A stretch of 64,000 bases of DNA from positions 146,308,522-146,372,521 of the forward strand of contig CM056741.1 in the NCBI GenBank assembly GCA_029851415.1, read 5' to 3'. Positions within the stretch are counted from its first letter, which is position 1, and each line of letters starts with the position of its first letter. The DNA comes from Eretmocerus hayati. Its lineage: Eukaryota > Arthropoda > Insecta > Hymenoptera > Aphelinidae. Both the position numbers and the translations under genes were made by a program. A model generated the notes under the pieces. That model saw only the letters and a program-made list of their open reading frames with translations, searched no databases and was not told where the DNA came from. Below, in pieces: positions 11,401-21,596 of this stretch.

Positions 11401-13908
11401 AGGTAAATAGTATTATTTACAAACGAGTGTGTTGTGATTCGAGTGAGTGGCAAGCGCTACATGTTCGGAAACACGGTTCCAAGCCGGAACCAACGCGAAT
11501 TGGATTGCAGGCAATAATTTTGAGCAGGTATTACACAACATCTGGTGTGGCTGTATAAAAATTTTAAAACTTAATTGATTTTTTCCGCCAAAATTAGTAA
11601 TGAGCGTTGAACCAGCTTATAATATGTATAGCTCAAGACCTAGAGATTTCCCAAATCCTCGGAGCGGTACCGGAAAAAAGAACTTGGATTGGAAAAAAGC
11701 AATTTTCGGTTGTGATTCAAACTGCAAACTTTTCAATTCAAAATTCTCTTGGTACGCGAACTATTCCTTACATCCAGATCTAACCATTGACATTGAAATG
11801 ATTTCTCTCAAATGTTAACCCGGAAAATAACGTGAATTTATATAAAATCACTCGAATGTCGATCTCATCACTCGCGGGAAATTCGAGTTACGAATTTTTT
11901 GATCGGCCTACTTGCGAGACAAAGTATATCAGCTATATTTGTCGATATTGTTATAGATCGAGTTGAATTACTCCAACTCGACTATAACGCCTTCGAACCT
12001 TGCTCTTGTGCGAGGTGATGATGATGATCATCGGAGTATTTTCGTTATCCATCACTCATTCTATAACGAAGTCAGCATTTTAGCTGAAATAAATAAATTC
12101 ATGCTAGTCGACTTGCAAGTCGACTAGCATAATTTGCAATTTGAAATCACTCAGCTTTTCGACCAGTTGTCAGATCAAGGGTGGTAAAAATTGATTGTAG
12201 AAGGATTGAAAATGAATCAAAATGAAATATCAAAAATATAGCAGAATAAATGTAGAATTCCTTTTGAAATTAATTGGTAATTGTTCTTCTATACTTTCAT
12301 GAGAAGCAATGATGATATAAGTAATTTTTCACCTTGTAAATTTTTTCTCAATAGTCCGACAATAAAACTAGTGCTGGTGGAGGTGTATTTGTTGAATTTC
12401 AATGGCTCAATCACAGTTTTTAAAAAAATAATCGTTCAATGAATGCGGGAAATTAATTTTCTAATACAAACGGAGTGGATATGACCGGTGAAACATCTGT
12501 AGGAATTTCTGTTTCTTCATTTGTCAAACGTTTCTTCCACATTAAATTCAAATTCGTCATTAGAATAACGATTCTGTGATTGAAGACTCAACTTACCAAA
12601 TTAACACAAGGCCCAAATCAGAAAGATGGGTATTCGAGCAAAGAATGGGTATACGGACCCAAAAAAGAGGTTTTATTATTGATTAATTAACCGCAGAGTT
12701 AAATCTCATTTTTCATCCAAAATCTGTTGATCTTTATTTGTTTTTGTTCATCTGTGGAATCAACATCCATCAGAGCACTATAATTGAATTTGAGTAATCT
12801 TCTACCATAAAGATTTTCATTCGCAAACATTGAAATAGTTTATTATAATATGTCGTTTCTTTTGATTTTATAAAGCAAGTGAAAAATCAAGTACTATGTC
12901 CAAATGTGGCCAGTCAGAATCCGATAGTACATACCTTCCATGAATTGAAATAAGCGTTGAAAGTAAGGTCACATTTCTTCCGTAATTTGTCTGAATAGAG
13001 AGGATGTCATGCTCGTGTAAGGGTTGGACAAAAAAATTATACAAGTGAGTTATACAAGCTCATAGATAGCTAAATCTTAAGCATAATGTGCGCATCAATG
13101 GATTTTTTACTTTTGATCAACAGATATACATCGATCTCTTGAGAATTTTTATTATTCACTGTCTACACCGATTTCAATCATAATAAAATTGTAACAATTA
13201 TTCAGATACAGAAAATCAGCATACCATTTCTGTCTTAGAAGTCAATGATCTCAATTTTCAAAGCTGACGATTTCGTGCAGAACAGAAGTATATTCAATTG
13301 AAATTCAGCACTTGATCACGTGAGGGCTTATTACAGTGTACGCGCGGATCTATACATATAAAAAGTTTATCTCGTAAGACTGACTGTTCAGCGTAAATTC
13401 GTGTACCAGTATATCTTCAATTGCGTAAATCATACCGGCGGCCATTTGCTTTTCATCAAAATTTTTTTCACAGAATCGCCGTGCCTGTTCCGCTCAGTTA
13501 TTCATACTCTGAAACACAGTCCTCTTGAATATCATATTCTCGGGTATAGATTCGTTCAATACTTATGCAGAAGTGTGTCATATTAACGGAGGTCAAACGA
13601 AGAACTCTATACAGCAACATTTTTAGGACACATACGAGCGTTATTCAAGTTTGAAGACAATATGTGAACTATTTTATTGAAAAGGAATCTAACTCTTTTG
13701 CCTCTCGGCGGGTGAGTCTCATTTATTGTAAGCATGACACTTTGGCTTTAAAAAAAAAAACAGACGGGGATGATTTTCCTGATTAACAGTGCCCACTACA
13801 TATAAATTTCCGATATCAATAATACTAGACTGCGATGTGCTATCATTCGTTCTACGACGTTCAGACATTAGACATGAAGGCGATGGGGTCACCATGCAAG
13901 CTGAAAAT
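11401..13908. other. No gene seen; contains short perfect palindromes
   Basis: AT-rich, with a hairpin at about 11948-11988 and a 30-bp perfect palindrome at 12101-12130. No supported open frame. Confidence 0.6.
12101..12130. repeat. Perfect 30-bp palindrome
   Basis: ATGCTAGTCGACTTG is followed directly by its exact reverse complement, with no spacer. It could be the relic of a small hairpin element or a symmetric binding site. Confidence 0.85.
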
Positions 13909-14043
13909 CATTCCCATCTTTCTCCGATTTTATTGCAATTTGGGCTTAACGAAGAGCGGAAAAATCTAAGTTAGATGATAGCAAATATTTGTGCCCTCGT
14001 CGTTAAGCCCAAATTGCAATAGAATCGGATAAAGTTGGGAATG
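13909..14043. repeat. Hairpin element (about 135 bp)
   Basis: Arms of about 45 bases (CATTCCCATCTTTCTCCG... against CATTCCCAACTTTATCCG...) both contain GCAATTTGGGCTTAACGA. A related arm, TTGCGATTTGGCCTAAGC, follows at about 14110, and GATTTGGGCTAAACGA occurs near 16520, suggesting a larger decayed palindrome around the nested element at 14284-16292. Confidence 0.65.
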
Positions 14044-14474
14044 AAAATGTGCGTATATTATAGGTTAGGAGGTTTCCGCGGCCGAGTTATTTCCACTTTT
14101 CTTCGATTCTCTTGCGATTTGGCCTAAGCAACGGATTGAGGAATACAAGTTGGACAATAACAAGTATTCGAAAACTCGTCTCACACTTCGAATCATCAAA
14201 CTTCTTATGTAAGATATATATTCAAGGTCCATGGTCGCGGTGCACGGTGACCGCATCACCTTAACATGGGCCATGGGAAATGTAGCGCCTCCGAGCGGCG
14301 GAAAGTGGCATGCCACGGGACGGAGCAGTCGAACGTGTTTAGTGCGGACTTCGGTCTTCTTATGCATTTAGCTCAAAAACCGTAGCCCGAGCGTGGCAAG
14401 AGTATGCAAGAATGTTTTAGGGTTTCCAAATCAAAGAGTTCGAGTGCTTGTGAACCTGAATCCAAGCAAAATTG

Positions 14475-14961
14475 AGTAAATTAGAGCGAACTACAACTTT
14501 TGCCCATGCTTCATGCATAGGCATGTAGTGGCCACCGCTGGAGTCAGCGCGCTGTTGCTGTTTTGACTCTGATATTCCTTCAATAATGGTCTGGTTGGCA
14601 TGCAAGATAGCTCAAAATTTTCGCAATTGGAAATCACTTACTCTTGGGGGTTTGAGCGACGGGGTTTTTAAAAATAACGGCCAGAAATAGATTTTGCAAA
14701 GTGGGAGCCTAGTAGGAGTTTCCATTTATTCTCGAGAAAACCATCGCTCAAACCTCGTCAAAGTGAGCGAGAAAGTTGTCAGATTTTTAACTGCAAATTT
14801 TCAGCTATCATGCATGTCAATCAGACCATTGTTGGAGGATGCACAGAGCCCGAAGCGAGAAAAACATCGGAGCAACTCGAGGCAGAAACGGTGGCTCGAG
14901 CGGTGGCCGCAACGCCCATGTAAAAAGCATAAGCAAAAATTTCAACTCGCTCTAATTTACT
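14475..14961. mobile_element. Inverted-repeat element inserted in the left arm of the 14284-16292 foldback
   Basis: Terminal inverted repeats begin AGTAAATTAGAGCG and extend about 45 bases (14475-14520 against 14918-14961). The opposite arm of the host palindrome reads straight across this position (AAAACTGACAAGG complement, around 16095-16104), so the 487 bp are an insertion. Inner palindromic segments (TTTGAGCGACGGGG near 14650 facing CGCTCAAACCTCGTC near 14748) show it is itself foldback-like. Confidence 0.75.
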
Positions 14962-15136
14962 CACAAGGGGAGGACCAAGTGTCCGGATCACCAATCTTAT
15001 CCAAATTTTTTTCACGATTTTGTGCTACCTAGAATATGAAGAATCCAGAGTGACTCTGTCAAATGGGCCTCTTATGACAAGATACAGCCACTGAGATTAG
15101 CATTGTTCATATAGGCCCATGTTAAAAAGTTACATA

Positions 15137-15938
15137 AGGTAAGTGTACTCAACTTGCTCCCATATGCCGATCTCAGGAATGGGCGCTCGTTGACCTTCCC
15201 GCAATTTTTTTTACGTTTGTTATGTTAAAATATGAGAAAATACGTAGTTTTCATCGACCCCGAATCATTTCTGTGTTCTCCAGAAAATATAAAGTGAGTT
15301 TTCCATTTCTCGTGTTTGCACGGCTAAGAAATCACCGAGGAAATCGCCTTCACTAAAACCGGTGCAAATTTATTTTTATTTGACCAATCTTGACGTACCT
15401 TAGCGCATTCGATTTCTTGTCTCAAGACCTTCAAAATCCGCGAGCGATCCATCGAGCGATTTTATGTACAAAACACGAAGATGGTTTGAGAATCAAGAAG
15501 GCCGACATCGGAGTGTACCCAACATGCCCCTATATGTTTATCTCGAAAGAGCGTGCAGAACGACTTTTTTTACCACTCAGAACGTGTTTATCACGTCAAA
15601 ATAGGTCAAAAACGATGTCTTGGGCCAGCTACAAGCTATAAATGTCGCTGCACGGTGATCAAAACGGATCAAAGCGATTCTATTCACTTCATCGCCGATT
15701 TACATTGTTTTAAATGATGGGGGCAAGTTGGGTACACACTTTTGTAAACTCTCAAAAATCACCTATTGGGAGAATTCAAACAGCTCGGCTCCACTTGATC
15801 CAAATTGGACGTATTTGAGCTCATTTCAAAGGTCTTGAGACAAGCTTTAAAATGAGCTAAAGTACGTGGAAAAATATGGAGATGGGCAAAAGTTATTAAG
15901 AAAATGGCTTAATGGGGGCAAGTTGGGTACACTTACCT
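15137..15938. mobile_element. Inverted-repeat element with GTAAGTGTAC ends, inserted in the centre of the 14284-16292 foldback
   Basis: Ends AGGTAAGTGTACTCAACTTG (15137) and its near-complement CAAGTTGGGTACACTTACCT (15919-15938) are flanked by TA on both sides (15135-15136; 15939-15940), fitting a TA target duplication. The GTGTACCCAACWTGCCCC motif recurs internally at about 15512 and, inverted, at about 15718. Its 83-codon frame at 15390-15641 has no recognisable domain. Probably a non-autonomous element of an IS630/Tc1/mariner-like or other TA-targeting group. Confidence 0.75.
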
Positions 15939-16292
15939 TATATAGATTTAAAAACAATGTAGATGTTTTTGGCTGTAGCTTTGGACAGGGGGCCTAGTTG
16001 GCGGAGTTACTCTGGATTTATCATATAAAAGGGTGATACAAAACTGTAAAAAAAGTTTGGACAGGATTGGTGTTCCGGAAACCTGGTCCGCCCCTTGTCA
16101 GTTTTGCTTGGATTCAGGTTCACAACCACTCGAACTTTTTGATTTGGAAACTCTACAACTTTCTTGCATAGTGTTGTCACGTTCGGGCTACGGTTTTTGA
16201 GCTAAATGCATAAGAAGACCTAAGTCCGCACTAAACACGTCCGACTGCTCCCTCCCGTGGCATATGCCGCTTTCCGCCGCTGGGAGGCGCTG

Positions 16293-19200
16293 AAACTATG
16301 TGGAAGCCGTGCACACCTCGACCTTATAATTTTATTCATATCTTGAGTGCGATTTTTTGAACTATTGTCGTTGTCTTTTTTGTATATTCGACAATGATGA
16401 GTCGTTCAATTTGAATGGCAATACTATTGAAAATATTCGATCAACTCGACTGCATCAAGTTCCTAACCTATACAATATGGTCATTTTTTTGTATTTGTTT
16501 CACTCAGTTATCTCGTTCGATTTGGGCTAAACGAAAAATTGTCAAATATAGCTGATTAGATATTAATAATTTATACAAATTATATTTCGGCTCGAATCAT
16601 TGTAGGTTTTGTAATAGACAGAAACAGAATTCGGCTTGCACGGTTACTACATTGCATTATACGGAAATTTCTCAGTAACGATAGGCATGAAATTATAATG
16701 AGAGTTTGTATGTGTTGTGGTGTTTGAATTGGCATATGTATGTCTAATACATGATGTGAGGTCAAACAGCACTACCCCACAAGAATAACGTTTACAAGCT
16801 TTTCATCATTTTTTCCACGAAATTGCAATGAGTGAGATCAATATACATCAAAAGTTCCATTGAAACAGAGAGCAATCACGAGAGGCTCAAGGATCGTGAT
16901 ACAAAAAGATTTCAATGCTAATATCATCACAAAATAATCAACGATTTAAAAGCATCACCCCAATAATAAATACCTACTTACAATATTTGGCATTCTCCAA
17001 GATACCACTCTGTTTGCGAGTCTGTATGTGAAAAATGTTTGGCTCATAATGTTTATCGTCTGGAGTTGCCGTTGACTTGTCCTATATGCAGATCTTTTTG
17101 GTGAGGTAAAAAAAAATCAGAACTCCATTAATGATAATTTTTCCAATGGTTGCGCGCCAAATGATAATTCTGTTTTATAATCAGCCAATAACTTGTACCG
17201 CGATATGATTCGACGAAAATTTTTTCATCCAAATGGTACAAAAATCTTTGTAAATGAGACATGCAGAAAAATCCTTAATAAATCGCTGGTTATGAAATTT
17301 ATTCTGAGGCTACTTCTTCGTTTTAAAACAAGCATGTAGAACTTATAGGTGTCAGTGAATTTCCAATCACCAATTCATGCAAGTAAAATAATAACTGTGT
17401 CAATTGGATATAGTTGTAATAAATAATATTCTGGCATTTTGATGCAGGCTTGAGCAAGCGAACATCTCCTCCAGCTGAACATTTCATACGTCAATATACT
17501 CATTTTCTGCGGACTTTGTTATGACTTTTTCATAACTTTTAATCCTAGAGTGCTAAAAGAATCCGTTAAGCGAGTGCTCTCAGTGAAGGTAACCTACTTT
17601 CATTGGCTGATTACCAAAGTCTCCAATAATCTAAGTTCGGTTCATGCGGATCGTACGATAATGAAGTATGATCACTCAAACGAGGGATAGGAGATAATAA
17701 TAGAGATATCCCCAAGAATTAATTCGTTTTTTCTTCTCAGCATCTCGTGATAGACGAGCATAAATCTTGATACATTTCGAATTAAATTGACTCACTAACT
17801 CTTCAAATAAATTCGATATTTTTCTGCTGTCTAGTGTAATATTTTCATGCAAGAAATATACATGCATCCAATTATGCTTATCGTAACGCTGACCACGCTT
17901 TTAGTGGCGGTGAGTAGTATAGCTTGCTCTATGTGACGACCGACTTATACTTGCTTCATCATGCAAACAGTGGAGTATTTTTCTATTACCAAAACGAGAT
18001 AGTTCCATCAAAATGCTTTGGTACACGTGTATTGTTGAGATGCATCATTGACGATTTAATGGTTTTTTTCTCAATCGACTTGATTTCAAGGACAAGAGTA
18101 CAATTTACACAGAGGAACTTGAAGTGTTATTCATAAGACAAACCGTACAGATTCTATTGGATCAATCTTATTCATTTCATTTTCAAACTCTTTCAGAATC
18201 GTAAAGGTTATTTTGTTTCGTGAACGTCGAACGCGTTGACCAAATGTGACCCCTCATTGGCATCGTGAAACAAATTGAGTTCTGTTTTGTCGAGCTTTCT
18301 CGTGGTTATTATTAGGTAAGGAAATTCGACGAAGCAAGCCTCGTTAGTACTCTATTTGAATATTTTAAGATGCTTCTTTGATAACCTCGGTAAAGGCAGA
18401 ATTTTTTGTCCACAAATCTGCAGATGGAGCATTAAAGCATGGAAAAAGTAGGTTGACTGAATCACGGATGAAAGGCTTCCTGTTCGATTGTCAAAATGCC
18501 AGAGAGCAGTTTCCATTCAAATTGTTCACTTAATCACGGTAAAAGTGGCGTTTGTCCTGTTCATAATGGGCAGTGGATGTCATTTATTCTTACATTCCCT
18601 CCGTACAAAAGCACAAAACTCACATATAGAGGTTGCATACCCCATGTTTATAGCTCTCGTCATTGAAGTCGATTGCATCGTGTGACTTGTATGCACTCCC
18701 CTAGAGCTTGGAATTGCAGCGGATTTCGGATTATTCTACCACAGTTTTTCTTTTTCGATTCACTAATCGCCAAAATAATTTTGAACGAAGTAAAATTTGG
18801 AATCGTTCGTTGAAATTTATTTGTCACACTTTTTATGAATTGCGATTTTCAAACTTTTACGAAGAATTTAGAACCACTCTAATGTTTGAACATAGTTTAG
18901 TTATTCTTTGTAGAATTTTGAATCATGTGAGGCCACGGGTGGGAAAACATGTCGAGAAAAATGCCCATCTGGTTTCGACGATACTCTTCCATTCATTATA
19001 CCATATAATACTCTGATGGTATGGAAAATGAATATAGTTCCCAGTTGAAAAATAATTCAGAATTCTACGAATTAATCGTGCCGTAATCGTTGAGGAAAAT
19101 CGTAACAAATTTTTTGCGAATAAATGCACTCTTTCAATGTACAATAATATACTAGGTCAATTTGAATACTCCTACAATGAAGCCGAGCAACGGATGCCTT

Positions 19201-19559
19201 ATGAAAGCTCAACGATGATTTCCCTCAGACTCACGATTTATTCGCTTGATCATGTGTATAATGTGAATGTGTGTATACGCGCGATACGAGTCGATCGCTG
19301 GCTCCTCCTCGACGAGAGCGCTCGGCAAGCCTATTGGTCCGCTCTCGTCTCGTCGCTGTTTTATCGAAGAGCGGCGGCGATACTTTGCGCAACAACCCCG
19401 CTCTCGCATCACAATATAATTCTCGATTCGTGCACGACGAGCAACAGATTTAACGTTCTGTGTCAATTTTTCTCTTCAGTACTCTGATTCTACATCGAGG
19501 TAGCTCAAAATATTGCAAAACACATAGCATAAGTGAAACATTCCCAGTTTTACGCGTGA
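16293..19559. other. No gene seen
   Basis: AT-rich, with no supported exon. Short frames (18708-19016 plus, 18923-19144 minus) overlap on opposite strands and have no domain. A weak inverted repeat at about 18989-19032 (CATTCATTATACCAT...ATGGTATGG). Confidence 0.6.
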
Positions 19560-20830
19560 TGGACTATACATGAGTGCACGTTTAGTGTAAAGCGCGAAAG
19601 CAGGAGCCGCACCACGCGTGGCGACTCGAGTGAGAAGAAACGGGTCAGTGGGCGATCGATTACCGTTAATTGAGTGAGAGATTCAAGGAGAGAGAGAGCG
19701 CCACTGAACCACCACAATACCTATATATCTATAATATACGTGTGTACACGCGAGCGCGGAGCCACCACCAACAACCGCACCGCCACTTCCGTCAGCTCGC
19801 TCATCCGGTGGTGGTGGTGGTGGTGGTGGTGGCGCTTGCCGCACTCTCACCTGCTACCGATTACCGATATCACGCTCAATCTCAAAAGCCCATCCTCGTT
19901 CATCGACCACGATACTTTCAAGCTCAAGTGGACTAGGGGTATCACAGTGCAAGCTCAATTTTCGAGGCATCAGTGATGAATCTATACAAAAGAATAGCGA
20001 ATGAATGAATGATTACGCGAGTATTGGTTCACTACGGTAGAGGTTAGGTAGGCTATGCAGCATTAACGTTTGCTGAATAATAGTGGTGTGCTCTGCGGTA
20101 GAGCGCGCGGCCTCGAATGTAGGGCTGTAGGTCGCGGGATCAGTTCGCATCTTTCGCCACTATACACTCTCTCAGCTCAGCTGCTGCTGCTGCCCGCATA
20201 TCAGTGCAGCTTGCAGCAGAGCAGCATCAGCGCAAAACGCGGAATTTTCATTGCCACGGCGCGGTGCTGACTGGGGCGCGCGCACCCTTACCCGTATCTC
20301 CTGTCACCTTTTTTTTCAGATTTTTCTTTCACCAACTCCTTGACACACAATTTCACAAAGTACTCTGACTACTCTAATCACTTGCACTCCGAACAACTTT
20401 TAAAATCTCGAAGGAAAATGAGCTTGCAGCTTTCAACCCCGAAATCGAAGAAATTCGTGGAAAAATCTCGGTGGCCAAAAAGGGGTGGCTGTCTCGCGAT
20501 CGCGCGCGTGCTCCAAGCTCGCTGGCAAACTGCTGGAAAGCTCATATCGAGGGCTGCTACTGCTGCTGGTGTGCTTCGGGCGGCTCGGTTCTATCCATCC
20601 CTCGCCTCGCGGGGCGGGGGCACGTGCGTCACGAGCGCGCTCAGCTACTCGCCGGCGCGCCGCTATCGATCCGCAGAAACAGCAGCAGAAGCAGCATAGT
20701 CCGCATGAGCATCAGAACCCCAGTATCTTCCCTGATGCTTCATAATACACCCCGTGAAGCAGGGCGCATGCGACCTCGGAGTCGCCTCGCACGTGCTATA
20801 CCCTCACTTGTCCCGAGGACTGTGTACTGA
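19560..20830. promoter_or_regulatory. GC-richer island with GGT microsatellite; possible promoter or untranslated exon
   Basis: The composition rises sharply in GC between AT-rich flanks. It contains GA-rich and CGCG-rich runs, a (GGT)n tract at 19807-19832, a short CTG run near 20178-20193 and a TCAGT initiator-like match near 19644. Open frames here (for example 20340-20699 and 20471-20830) overlap each other in different frames and encode only Arg/Ser/Ala-rich sequence with no domain. I therefore do not call a gene. Low confidence. Confidence 0.25.
19807..19832. repeat. GGT/ACC microsatellite
   Basis: Nearly nine perfect GGT units in the GC-richer patch. Confidence 0.9.
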
Positions 20831-21460
20831 TTCTAGGCCATGTGCTTGTGTGGGTGAGGGTGTATTAAAGATATTGAAGTAAACCCGCCCTTGTACCACT
20901 GAAACTCCGCATAGCTAGACCTATAACTGAGACTGATGCGCCAACTAGTGTGCCCTGCGCTTGCAAGCTTTGATGTGGGGTAGTACCTTCGCTTGGGCAT
21001 GCCACTACCTGCCGATCTAAGGCACATTTGTTGGGAGCTTGCCGATGCGCTACTGTAGGCGCAAGCCCATATCTGCTTGCGAAAATACCCCTCGTGTCGG
21101 TCAATTACTTACCGACCGAGCTCAAAACTAAACTGTTAACTATTATTCCGAAATACTTGGACCCAAATAGCGTCGAATAGCTTGCGTTCACACCGTGGGC
21201 CCATAATTGTAAATAAAATGTAGTACACTTGAATGTAGTCTTTAATGTAGTTATATAGTGAGTCGATTGGCCGTGAGGACTTTGATTACGTCATCAACAT
21301 GAGTGGTAATTAGCACACGGATAACTTGGATAGAATTTCAGAGGCCTAGGTTGCTGATTGCTTGTGAAAAAAGTTCCCAAGATTTTACGATTTAGAAGTG
21401 TGGTCTTACGGAAAAACACGTTTATGTCCGGTTTCATTACTGGCGCATTGGAGGGGTCGG
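20831..21460. other. No gene seen
   Basis: Mixed composition without repeats I can match elsewhere in the window. Overlapping minus-strand frames at 20833-21104 have no domain. Confidence 0.55.
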
Positions 21461-21545
21461 TCTAGGTGTCAGCTCAGTTGGTCATCGGAGTTGAACAACG
21501 TTGGGCGCGGTTAGTACTTGGATGGGCGGTCACCGATCTGGGTCT
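21461..21545 (+). ncRNA. 5S rRNA-like sequence (pseudogene or 5S-derived SINE head)
   Basis: The stretch GTTGAACAACGTTGGGCGCG (from 21490) and GCGGTTAGTACTTGGATGGG (from 21507) match the internal promoter and central region of eukaryotic 5S rRNA (box A, intermediate element, box C), followed by a 5S-like GGTCACCGATCTGGG. The expected 5' third of 5S rRNA is absent. Instead the preceding bases read GTGTCAGCTCAGTTGG, which resembles a tRNA A-box region. It is thus not an intact 5S gene. Either a decayed pseudogene or the head of a 5S/tRNA composite SINE. It ends about 50 bp before the inverted-repeat element at 21597. Confidence 0.65.
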
Positions 21546-21596
21546 GCCAATCTTGACTTGCTGGTTTTTCCTCAACTGAGCAAAAATTTTACCACC

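Larger units (their letters stand above)
14284..16292. mobile_element. Foldback (long inverted-repeat) element, about 2.0 kb, with two inserted elements
   Basis: Left arm 14284-14474 is the reverse complement of 16100-16292: AGCGCCTCC...AGCGGCGGAAAG, CGTGTTTAGTGCGGACTT, TTTAGCTCAAAAACCGTAGCCCGA and CTGAATCCAAGCAAAA are all shared. The palindrome continues inward, with 14963-15010 against 16040-16098 (ACAAGGGG.GGACCA; CCGGA.CACCAAT) and 15035-15134 against 15941-16020 (ATCCAGAGTRACTC). Removing two insertions (14475-14961 and 15137-15938) leaves about 720 bp of nearly continuous hairpin. No transposase is encoded. A non-autonomous DNA element. Confidence 0.8.

Noticed and set aside
20340..20830. 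Overlapping plus-strand frames of 86-119 codons in the GC-rich patch
   Set aside because: Three frames are open at once with Arg/Ser/Ala-rich products, as expected from composition; no splice-bounded exon or domain.
21487..21541. Functional 5S rRNA gene
   Set aside because: The 5' third is missing and there is no proper 3' end with a T-run terminator; only the internal control region is recognisable.
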